The notes under the pieces were generated by a model, which worked only from the letters and a program-made list of their open reading frames with translations, did no database searches and had not been told where the DNA came from. From Treponema sp. (GTDB taxonomy: Bacteria; Spirochaetota; Spirochaetia; Treponematales; Breznakiellaceae), in NCBI GenBank assembly GCA_031264475.1, contig JAISEA010000122.1:1-6220 (forward strand): 6,220 nt of DNA. Reading direction: 5' to 3'. The translations under genes were made by a program, and so were the position numbers. Shown one piece after another: positions 1 through 5,315 of this stretch (position 1 is its first letter; each line of letters begins with the position of its first letter).

Positions 1-978
1 GTCGTATCCAAAATTCTTGAGGAGTTCCGCTGTCCTGCCGGCAAGTCCATTTGTCGAAGTACCATTCAAAACTTCCGCGGTCCACACTCGCCTGTTTGAA
101 TTCTCGGTTTGTTGTGTCAGCGTGCCCAAGGTTTGGCGCACAATGTCTTTGATAAGACTACCGTTGTAAGAGGGGAGCAACAGGGGTTGCCCAGAGACCT
201 CACGGGTTACGCCTGTCACGGTCTGAATATTAACCCTGTCTATGTTGATTTTCGCATACTCGTCGAAAAGCCGCACCCTCTCCTTTTCCTTCATATTGAC
301 TCTCAGAAAAGACTGATAGAGCTTGGCAACGGCTTTCTGTTTAAGCATCTCGTTTTGCTCCTCTAGTCGCTTGATAAAAGCGTAGAAGAAACGCTGTCGA
401 CGTAGTTTCATGGAATACTCATCTTCGTCCTCAAGTTCATAGGTGATGTAAGACACAGCCTTGTCCCCGTCCAGCGTAGACACGCCTGACGAAAAAAGCA
501 CCGGTGGGTCGTTGTCGAATAACGCAACCGATATGGGGATGAATAGTTCCACGCCTTCGATTAAATCAATAGTCTTTGCTAGTCTGCCGAGGTCAAAGAC
601 TACGGAGAATTGGATTTCAATCCCCAAAAGAGAAGCGACTTCATTTTGATATGTGGTTATCTTCTGTGGTTGATAAACCATATCTATGCGGTCCACGCGG
701 TTGATGTCTTTTAAGATAAGTCCTGTCTCTCCCGGTATATCAAAGATGGCGGCTCTCTCGGTAGCCGGGTAGTATATCAGCACGAATGAGCAAAGGGGTT
801 TGCCTGTTTCTTCTTCAATAACGAAGAGCGTGTTAATTACTTTATCCAAGGAGATAGCTTCCTCGATGGAATCGTATCTTACCATCAGTATCGCGGCGGT
901 ACTGGCTCCACCAGCAAGCAATATGATGAATATCAGAAAAATGAGACTAGCGTCTTTCTTCTTTAAATCGTTTCTCAT
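1..978 (-). CDS. LCP (LytR-CpsA-Psr) family envelope protein, 3' end cut by window edge
   Basis: An open frame of 326 codons runs without a stop from ATG at 976-978 to the window edge, so the C-terminus is missing. Residues 1-10 are charged (MRNDLKKKDA) and residues 11-33 form one membrane segment, giving a type II membrane topology with the rest outside the cytoplasm. Residues about 45-210 match a divergent LCP domain: FDIPGET at 79-85 sits where the family has SIPRDT, LDGDKAVSYITY at 169-180 matches the LDGxxALxYxR motif, and KLRRQRFF at 191-198 matches the RxxRQ motif. Residues 299-326 (AEVLNGTSTNGLAGRTAELL) begin a LytR_C domain. LCP proteins usually attach glycopolymers to the envelope; loss of the SIPRDT arginine makes that activity uncertain here. 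A Shine-Dalgarno GAGG at 984-987 lies 5 nt before the ATG. The gene follows the M23-like gene by 26 nt and should share its transcript. Confidence 0.85.
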   Translation of the reverse strand, partial: MRNDLKKKDASLIFLIFIILLAGGASTAAILMVRYDSIEEAISLDKVINTLFVIEEETGKPLCSFVLIYYPATERAAIFDIPGETGLILKDINRVDRIDMVYQPQKITTYQNEVASLLGIEIQFSVVFDLGRLAKTIDLIEGVELFIPISVALFDNDPPVLFSSGVSTLDGDKAVSYITYELEDEDEYSMKLRRQRFFYAFIKRLEEQNEMLKQKAVAKLYQSFLRVNMKEKERVRLFDEYAKINIDRVNIQTVTGVTREVSGQPLLLPSYNGSLIKDIVRQTLGTLTQQTENSNRRVWTAEVLNGTSTNGLAGRTAELLKNFGYD

Positions 979-1004
979 CGTTTCCTCATATATTTCGTAT
1001 GCGC

Positions 1005-1898
1005 TTATTCTACATTGAGCTTGAATTCCGTTCTCTGGAAATTCTCGTTTATGTCCTGCGCGATGATTTCAAGGGAGGCTTGCCCGCGGGTGAAAGACGC
1101 CGTGCCTATCTCAAAATAGGGGGCTTCCGCGTAAGCTGTTCGCACCGATATTGGATTGTTTCGGTAAATGAGGAGAACCCCGTTCCGCGAGAAGAATGTC
1201 TCAAATGTAACCGCGCCTACTTCTAAACCGTTTAGCGAACAAACAAGCTTGAATGGGGCAAGCGTGTTTTCGCTGGCGTCGACTCCATCAAAAGCCGCGA
1301 CAAATACCGTATACGTCCCCTGTTTTATGGTCTTTGTCGTACTCCTGTCCTCTCGTGTAAAGTCAATCACGGTCCCAGCCGAATTCTTCAGCATGACAGC
1401 CTGAATTACGGGGGGCTTCGTGTCTTGAATGAACTGTATAATCATTGCGGGGTTCATGTAACGGCGTTCTTTTCGGTCAAAGAGTGAGAAATAAAAACCG
1501 CTTCGGTTTGCCCACCCAGAAACCCCCGTATTGCCGATGACCATGCCTTTCTCAATGGTTACCGGCAGAGTCAAACCTTTTTCTGTTTCGAGTCTGCTGT
1601 ATATACTTACAAGTCCATCTCCGTGATCTAGGGCAACCCAGGCGCCCAAGGGAGACGGCAGGCGGTCGGCGTTGTTCACGTCTCTGGTGAAGAGTAACTC
1701 TCCTGTTTCCGCGGCTCGCACAACTCCCTGTCCCGCCCACGAGGTTCCCATCACCGGATTCCCTTGGTCGTTTGCGCCGAAATTACTCTCCATCCGCGCT
1801 TCTTCAGACGGCCAATCCATGCCCCACAACGGCGCGGTAAACGACAAAGCGAGAGTCGACAAAAGCGTCGCTCCAATGTATTTCATATAATTTTTCAC
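1005..1898 (-). CDS. Secreted M23/LytM-like protein lacking catalytic residues
   Basis: A 297-residue protein with a signal peptide at about 1-26 (hydrophobic core ATLLSTLALSF, end APLWG), so exported. Residues about 38-150 resemble an M23 (LytM) fold: NFGANDQG at the start, WVALDHGDGLVSIYSRLE at 87-104 matching the VxIxHGxGxxTxYxHL strand, and IEKGMVIGNTGVSGWANRSGFYFSLF at 115-140. Family metal and catalytic positions are lost: no HxxxD pair in the first motif, YSRL instead of YxHL, and FYF in place of the HxH motif. It is therefore probably a binding or activator protein, like EnvC-type LytM proteins, and not a peptidase. Residues 161-297 look like a beta-sandwich domain of unknown role. 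The start is GTG at 1896-1898, preceded by GGAGAGG at 1903-1909; an in-frame ATG at residue 5 is 16 nt from that site and less likely. The stop is TAA. It is the first gene of an operon with the LCP gene. Confidence 0.82.
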   Translation of the reverse strand: MKNYMKYIGATLLSTLALSFTAPLWGMDWPSEEARMESNFGANDQGNPVMGTSWAGQGVVRAAETGELLFTRDVNNADRLPSPLGAWVALDHGDGLVSIYSRLETEKGLTLPVTIEKGMVIGNTGVSGWANRSGFYFSLFDRKERRYMNPAMIIQFIQDTKPPVIQAVMLKNSAGTVIDFTREDRSTTKTIKQGTYTVFVAAFDGVDASENTLAPFKLVCSLNGLEVGAVTFETFFSRNGVLLIYRNNPISVRTAYAEAPYFEIGTASFTRGQASLEIIAQDINENFQRTEFKLNVE

Positions 1899-1917
1899 TT
1901 GACCTCTCCGTCATTCA

Positions 1918-1946
1918 AGTATCCCCAATAACACCGAATTTGTCAA
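1918..1946 (-). promoter_or_regulatory. Sigma-70 type promoter of the M23-like/LCP operon
   Basis: Reading on the minus strand, a perfect -35 TTGACA (1941-1946) is followed by a 17-nt spacer and a -10 GATACT (1918-1923, four of six consensus bases). The predicted transcript start is near 1911, only about 12 nt before the GTG start, and almost immediately followed by the Shine-Dalgarno at 1903-1909. The leader is thus very short. The upstream edge of the promoter abuts the first hairpin of intergenic repeat copy A. Confidence 0.65.
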
Positions 1947-1948
1947 GG

Positions 1949-2261
1949 ACACCCTTCGGGTGTTAGACGACTTCACACGGGTTGTTGTCCGAAAGGTGGC
2001 GCCGCTGTCCCCGTCTTGACGGTTGCGCTTGTAAACAAGCGGAACCTACTCGTTATCTGACCCCCGCCACGCGTCTCGTCTCTGCTAACTGCTCTCTACT
2101 CATTGCTACCTACTAACTGCTAACTAACCACTACTCACTAATCACTTTCATAGTAGGGGGGGGGCGCGGTTTTCCGAAACGGAGGATGGCACACAGGCGT
2201 CCTTGTGGTGCGCCCCCCTGTCTCCAGACCGCCTTCGGCGGTCTTCCGCCTCCCCCCCCCC
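1949..2261 (+). repeat. Intergenic repeat element, copy A
   Basis: Two blocks recur near the tag gene. Block 1 (1950-2049) matches 5067-5167 with only about four substitutions plus one changed loop. It opens with a hairpin (ACACCC/GGGTGT, loop TTC, 1949-1963) and contains a second hairpin at 2021-2046: GGTT, mismatch, CGCTTG, loop TAAA, CAAGCG, mismatch, AACC. A low-complexity tract rich in CTAACT/CTACTCA words spans about 2074-2150. Block 2 (about 2121-2225) matches 5188-5289 and ends in a hairpin AGACCGCC/GGCGGTCT with loop TTC (2226-2244). A run of 9 G (2156-2164) can pair with GCGCCCCCC at about 2210-2218. A run of 10 C lies at 2252-2261. A 49-codon reading frame starts at ATG 2186 within block 2. 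I see no transposase or recognised family; orientation is given relative to the copies at 3150 and 4947. Confidence 0.8.
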
Positions 2262-2285
2262 ACCCACGCCTCTGTCACCCACAAA

Positions 2286-2323
2286 AAAGGAGGCGGAGGC
2301 GCTTATGCGCCTCCGCCTCCTTT
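2286..2323 (-). terminator. Intrinsic terminator of the DUF4469 gene
   Basis: A perfect 14-bp G+C-rich stem (2289-2302 with 2307-2320, loop TTAT) is extended by three A-T pairs to 2286-2323. On the minus strand it is followed by a T run (complement of the A run at 2283-2288). It lies about 23 nt past the stop codon of the minus-strand gene at 2347-3093. On the plus strand only three T follow, so it should act mainly for the minus-strand transcript. Confidence 0.9.
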
Positions 2324-2346
2324 CGGATACCGTGAAGGCAAGTTGG

Positions 2347-3093
2347 TCATGGGGAAGGGGCTTGTCCTACTGTCAGCGGGAACTCGTAAGTTATCGTACG
2401 CGGCTCTTGCAACAACATCTTTCCATTAGTATAGCGCGTTACCACCTTGAGCCTCCACACGCCGTCCGCCAACGCGGGCACGCGGAAGATGAGCTTCTTG
2501 GGGTTGTTCTCTGTGAACTTGTGTGTAACCTGCGTCTCCGCTCCGCTCTCGTCCACGAAAAACACGCCCATACCCGCCTCGTCTTCGGGCGCTATCCTTA
2601 TCTTGTCGCCCGTCACAATCACGTCCTCGTCAGGCGTTATGGTTCCGTCCGTCTTGTCGGTGCTTACGTCGGTTATACGTCCGATGAACGCGCCTGAGTC
2701 CTTCTCGCCCAAAACCTCGACGCCGATAGTCTCCAGAACCGCCCGCATCTCCGCGCTCGGAGTCGCGTCCAGCCCTATCTTGTGCACAGTCGGGTCAAAC
2801 ACGTGAGACACGCCGATCCAAGCGCCAGAGACTCGCGGCGCTATGCGGAGGCATCCGTCCTGCACCGCGGTTCCCTGGGCGAGCGCGTCACGCACTATCC
2901 CGTCTCGCTCATGCAAGATGCCCAAGATGGTCTCGTAGCGCAGTTCCGAGCGTCCGGCGACGATGCGCCGCGCTAGGTCTTCATTCTTCAGGGTCTTTCC
3001 CATCGTGGAGACTTCCGCATTAAAGTCATTCTCTACGTCTTTAGTGAGTTGGTTCGGTCTGAGCCAAATCTTCCAGAATGTTTCTTTTGCCAT
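2347..3093 (-). CDS. DUF4469 protein: HU/IHF-like DNA-binding domain plus Ig-like domain
   Basis: A 248-residue protein with two parts. Residues about 3-128 match the HU/IHF-like DNA-binding domain found in Bacteroidetes and treponeme proteins: LRPNQLTKD at 11-19, EDLARRIVAGRSELRYETILGIL at 38-60, VQDGCLRIAPRVSGAW at 77-92 and FDPTVHKI at 99-106. Residues about 136-242 match the Ig-like DUF4469 domain (ITDVSTDKTDGTITP at 140-154, IFRVPALADGVWRLKV at 202-217, ending in ITYEFPLTV at 234-242). No signal peptide or membrane segment is visible, so it is likely cytoplasmic. The molecular role of this family is unknown; DNA binding is inferred from the fold. The ATG is preceded by AAGGAG and five T. 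It is a single-gene unit with its own promoter and terminator. Gut treponemes often carry several such genes. Confidence 0.85.
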   Translation of the reverse strand: MAKETFWKIWLRPNQLTKDVENDFNAEVSTMGKTLKNEDLARRIVAGRSELRYETILGILHERDGIVRDALAQGTAVQDGCLRIAPRVSGAWIGVSHVFDPTVHKIGLDATPSAEMRAVLETIGVEVLGEKDSGAFIGRITDVSTDKTDGTITPDEDVIVTGDKIRIAPEDEAGMGVFFVDESGAETQVTHKFTENNPKKLIFRVPALADGVWRLKVVTRYTNGKMLLQEPRTITYEFPLTVGQAPSP

Positions 3094-3097
3094 AAAA

Positions 3098-3154
3098 ACT
3101 CCTTACACCCAAAGGGTGTTTAAATATTATACTTCTTAATGGGCGGCGTTTGAA
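3098..3154 (-). promoter_or_regulatory. Promoter, leader hairpin and ribosome site of the DUF4469 gene
   Basis: On the minus strand a -10 TATAAT (3126-3131) is a perfect match, with a weak -35 TTCAAA (3149-3154) 17 nt upstream. The leader contains a 6-bp hairpin (ACACCC, loop TTT, GGGTGT, 3105-3119) that ends directly beside the Shine-Dalgarno TAAGGAG (about 3098-3104), followed by ATG at 3093. The same stem sequence opens the intergenic repeats at 1949 and 5067, with loop TTC. The -35 box overlaps the start of intergenic repeat copy B. Confidence 0.6.
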
Positions 3155-3276
3155 AGGGGGTACCGCTGACCTCGACAAGACGGTTACGCTTGCGCGCAAG
3201 CGGGTCCCTACTCGTTGTCTGACACACCGCCCCCCCCCCCATTTTACTCTTTACTCTCTGCTACCTGCTACCTGCC
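3150..3276 (+). repeat. Intergenic repeat element, copy B (shorter, diverged)
   Basis: The stretch from GAAAGGGGG at 3152 to about 3223 is a diverged version of block 1 of copy A (about 1991-2061). It keeps ACGGTTACGCTTG and CTACTCGTTGTCTGAC; copy A has CTACTCGTTATCTGAC. The hairpin is kept (CGCTTG, loop CGCG, CAAGCG, 3187-3202) with a different loop from copy A. A run of 11 C (3230-3240) follows, then a pyrimidine-rich tract with repeated CTACCTG (3241-3276) like the low-complexity tract of copy A. Block 2 is absent. Confidence 0.65.
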
Positions 3277-3286
3277 CCGACTTGAT

Positions 3287-3398
3287 GGCTAATGCTTGCA
3301 AGCGATCCCTGCAAGCATTAGCAAGCGATCCCTGCAAGCATTAGCAGGCGACCCCTGCAAGCATTAGCAAGCGACCCCTGCAAGCATTAGCAGGCGGC
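3287..3398. repeat. 23-bp tandem repeat downstream of the BspA-like gene
   Basis: Four direct units with period exactly 23 start at 3310, 3333, 3356 and 3379. Each begins TGCAAGCATTAGC, followed by AAGCGATCCC or a variant (AGGCGACCCC, AAGCGACCCC, AGGCGGCGC). A fifth, leading unit at 3287-3309 has the first half inverted: GCTAATGCTTGCA at 3288-3300 is the exact reverse complement of the unit start at 3310-3322, giving a 13-bp stem with a 9-nt loop. The array lies just past the stop of the minus-strand gene, so it would form the 3' end of that transcript. No T run follows on either strand. Units lack the spacing and uniformity of a CRISPR array. Confidence 0.9.
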
Positions 3399-3411
3399 GC
3401 TATTGCGCCGC
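3394..3411 (-). other. Hairpin spanning the stop codon of the BspA-like gene
   Basis: GCGGCGC (3394-3400) pairs perfectly with GCGCCGC (3405-3411) around a 4-nt loop TATT that contains most of the TAG stop (3400-3402). There is no following T run, so it is not a standard intrinsic terminator. It may protect the mRNA end or be a by-product of GC-rich codons. Confidence 0.4.
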
Positions 3412-4668
3412 GTCCGTGATGATCACGGCTTTGTGATTAAAGCCGTAGGCGTCGGTATTACCGTCCTTCGGGGTTTCCGCATCCACGCCCCAAGCGGATG
3501 TGTACGCGGAGACCGCGCCTGTCGGGACTTTGACGGTTATCGCGCCAGCGCCTGTACTATAGAAGACACCGAAATACACCTCTTTTATAGAGGGCGGCGT
3601 TGCGGGTAGGATCGCCTCGGTAAGGCTCGCGCAACCGCAGAACGCCCTCACGCCGACTGTCGCCACTGACGATAGGTTCACTGTCCTAAGGCTCTCGCAA
3701 CCGTAAAACGCGCTATCGCTGACGGACGTTGCCAAGGGCAGACTCGCCGATATAAGCCCCGCACAGTTTACAAACGCATAGGCGCGGACTGTTACGACCG
3801 CAGGGAGGTTCATCTCGGTGAGGCTGGCGCAATCGCGGAACGCCGATTCACCGATGACTGACGCCAACGGCAGGTTCACCGCTATAAGGTTCGCGCAATC
3901 ACGAAACGTATAGTCGCCAATAGTTGCCGTTGCGGGGAAGTTCGCCTCGGTAAGGCTGGCGCATTGGTCAAACGCATAGTCGCCAATGGTTGTCGCTGAC
4001 GATAGGTTCACGCACGTAAGGTTCGTGCAAAAGGAGAACGCATAGGCGCCGACGGTCGTCGCCACAGGGAGGTCCATCTCCGTAAGGCTCGTGCAGGAGA
4101 ACGCCGCTTCACCAATGGTCGCGGCTAAGGGGAGGCTCGCGGTCCTCAGGTTCTTGCACTTGTCAAACGCATAGCCGTCAATGACTGACGCCAACGGCAG
4201 GGTTACTTCTGTAAGGTTGGCGCAACCGCAAAATGTATAGGCGCTAATGGTCTCAATGCCCGCGCCGCTTAGGGACTCAAGGCTGGTAAATGCTTTGAAC
4301 GGGGGATCAGTCCACATCCCCGCTTTTACGCTTTTCGCCGTGTTGGGTAGTACTAACGTAGTTATCTTGTCCACGCCTGCGATCTTGGGTGTGCCGATTG
4401 CGCCGTCTTCTTCGGTCGCGCCGATTCTGGGGTCAAACTCGGTTCCTGTCATCGTGCACGCGGATAAGTCTAGCGCGACGTACTTGTCAGCCGCGGCGAC
4501 TGCGGTGAGCACGGTCTCCCAGCCGCCGTCTGCAAGGTCCATGTTTAGTGTCAATGGTATTGAATTAGACGGGGCGTCCCCTCCGGTGGGTGTGTTTGCT
4601 AGGTTCTCAAGTCCAACGAGCTGGTCGTTGTTATTCACTGTCCCTCCTGCAACGGAATCATGTTTCAT
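3400..4668 (-). CDS. BspA-like leucine-rich-repeat protein
   Basis: A 422-residue protein. Residues about 1-140 form the N-terminal part seen in treponeme BspA-like proteins (GGWETVLTAVAAADKYVALD at 48-67, then LDLSACTMTG). Residues 141-360 are ten LRR_5-type units of 22 residues (one of 21, one of 23) with pattern IGxYAFxxCxxLTExxLPxAT. Residues about 372-391 hold the C-terminal ITVKVPTGAVSAYTSAWG signature, ending in AVIITDAAQ. BspA-type repeats usually mediate binding to host or matrix proteins on the cell surface, but no signal peptide or anchor is visible here, so the location is open. The start is well fixed: GGAGG at 4675-4679 lies 6 nt before ATG. It stands alone, facing away from tag across a 705-bp gap. 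Repeat units probably change by recombination. Confidence 0.88.
   Translation of the reverse strand: MKHDSVAGGTVNNNDQLVGLENLANTPTGGDAPSNSIPLTLNMDLADGGWETVLTAVAAADKYVALDLSACTMTGTEFDPRIGATEEDGAIGTPKIAGVDKITTLVLPNTAKSVKAGMWTDPPFKAFTSLESLSGAGIETISAYTFCGCANLTEVTLPLASVIDGYAFDKCKNLRTASLPLAATIGEAAFSCTSLTEMDLPVATTVGAYAFSFCTNLTCVNLSSATTIGDYAFDQCASLTEANFPATATIGDYTFRDCANLIAVNLPLASVIGESAFRDCASLTEMNLPAVVTVRAYAFVNCAGLISASLPLATSVSDSAFYGCESLRTVNLSSVATVGVRAFCGCASLTEAILPATPPSIKEVYFGVFYSTGAGAITVKVPTGAVSAYTSAWGVDAETPKDGNTDAYGFNHKAVIITDAAQ
3589..4248 (-). repeat. 66-bp coding repeats of the LRR domain, with a five-unit higher order
   Basis: Ten in-frame units of about 66 bp encode residues 141-360. A 21-bp identical word (starting ATGACTGACGCC) occurs at 3854-3874 and 4181-4201, 327 bp apart. 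CTGACGATAGGTTCA occurs at 3666-3680 and 3996-4010, 330 bp apart. Both distances equal five units (one unit is one codon short), which points to duplication of a five-unit block. Confidence 0.75.
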
Positions 4669-4800
4669 TCTTTACCTCCTTCCTTTAATTTATGTTTCCG
4701 CTATTGTACGGCGGGGCATAATTCCGCTTATTTCGCGGGTTTAAAGAATGATATATTTGCTTGAATACTATATATAATAATTGTACAGCGGGGGGGGGGG
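4669..4800 (-). promoter_or_regulatory. Upstream region of the BspA-like gene with an 11-G tract
   Basis: On the minus strand this stretch holds the strong Shine-Dalgarno (4675-4679), a possible -10 TACAAT (4703-4708) without a convincing -35, and a very A+T-rich segment (4745-4785) with further TATA-like words. A run of 11 G on the plus strand (4790-4800; C on the coding strand) lies at the upstream edge, about 120 nt before the ATG. I cannot choose one promoter with confidence. The homopolymer could change length by slippage and shift promoter output. Confidence 0.35.
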
Positions 4801-4847
4801 TAACCCTGTAAAGAAACGGATGGGCGGCTTTTTTATAGGGGGTTATT

Positions 4848-4876
4848 TTGCGGTTCAGACTCATGGGATTTATTAT
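4848..4876 (+). promoter_or_regulatory. Possible plus-strand promoter ahead of repeat copy C and tag
   Basis: A -10 TATTAT (4871-4876, five of six consensus bases) lies 17 nt after TTGCGG (4848-4853, only three of six). If used, transcription starts near 4884 and crosses the whole repeat copy C before reaching tag, giving a leader of about 490 nt. A small hairpin CAGGC/GCCTG followed by TTTAAA (4912-4930) lies early in that leader. The -35 is weak. Confidence 0.3.
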
Positions 4877-4946
4877 AGCAGACGAGGCGTTTGTATGCAA
4901 GCACCCTTCGGCAGGCATAGCCTGTTTAAATACTTCACAATGGTTA

Positions 4947-5315
4947 TTGTACGAAAGGGTGTGCCGCTTCCACTGACTTGACGGTTACGCTTGCCTTGCA
5001 AGCGGAACCTACGCGCGGTGTTTGCACGCGAATGGTGTTGTCCGAAAAGGGGACCCGCTGTCCCCGCACCCTTCGGGTGTTAGACGACTTCACACGGGGT
5101 GTTGTCCGAAAGGGTGCGCCGCTGTCCCCGTCTTGACGGTTACGCTTGCCTTGCAAGCGGAACCTACGCGCGGTGTTTGACACCCGGCTAACTAACCACT
5201 ACTCACTGCTAACTTTCAGGAGGGGGTCGCGTCTTTCCCTAAACGGAGGATGGCACACCGTCGCCCTTGTGGTGCGCCCCCCTGTCTCCGGTTCCCCAGA
5301 GCGGTCTTCCGCCAC
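4947..5315 (+). repeat. Intergenic repeat element, copy C, with tandemly repeated block 1
   Basis: Block 1 occurs in tandem: a first partial unit at about 4947-5024, a fragment at 5034-5066 (GTTGTCCGAAAAGGGG to GTCCCC), and a full unit at 5067-5179. The two main units share 48 identical bases (4977-5024 and 5132-5179). These include the hairpin GGTT-A-CGCTTGC, loop CTT, GCAAGCG-G-AACC (4983-5009 and 5138-5164). Block 2 follows (5188-5289), starting with CTAACTAACCACTACTCAC and ending in TGTCTCC, near-identical to 2121-2225 of copy A. The copy A hairpin AGACCGCC/GGCGGTCT is reduced here to GCGGTCTTCCGCC (about 5301-5313). A 44-codon reading frame starts at ATG 5250 and overlaps the start of tag. 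No transposase is present. Confidence 0.8.

Noticed and set aside
109..1018. Plus-strand frames at 109-366, 461-649 and 800-1018
   Set aside because: All are antisense to the intact LCP frame, which shows family motifs.
1005..1898. Active M23 endopeptidase
   Set aside because: Metal ligand and catalytic histidines of the family are absent at the expected positions.
2203..2697. Plus-strand 164-codon frame
   Set aside because: Lies mostly antisense to the DUF4469 gene, with low-complexity proline-rich and arginine-rich content and no recognisable domain.
2447..2806. Plus-strand 119-codon frame antisense to the DUF4469 gene
   Set aside because: Serine- and proline-rich shadow of a gene with clear homology on the other strand.
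3287..3398. CRISPR array
   Set aside because: Units are 23 bp head to tail without unique spacers, and no cas gene is near.
3394..3411. Intrinsic terminator of the BspA-like gene
   Set aside because: The hairpin is good but overlaps the stop codon and has no T run on the minus strand.
4247..4744. Plus-strand 165-codon frame antisense to the BspA-like gene
   Set aside because: Shadow of the LRR gene; no start signal and no recognisable domain.
4685..4918. Minus-strand 77-codon frame upstream of the BspA-like gene
   Set aside because: Crosses the 11-G tract and the A+T-rich promoter region, and has no homology or ribosome site.
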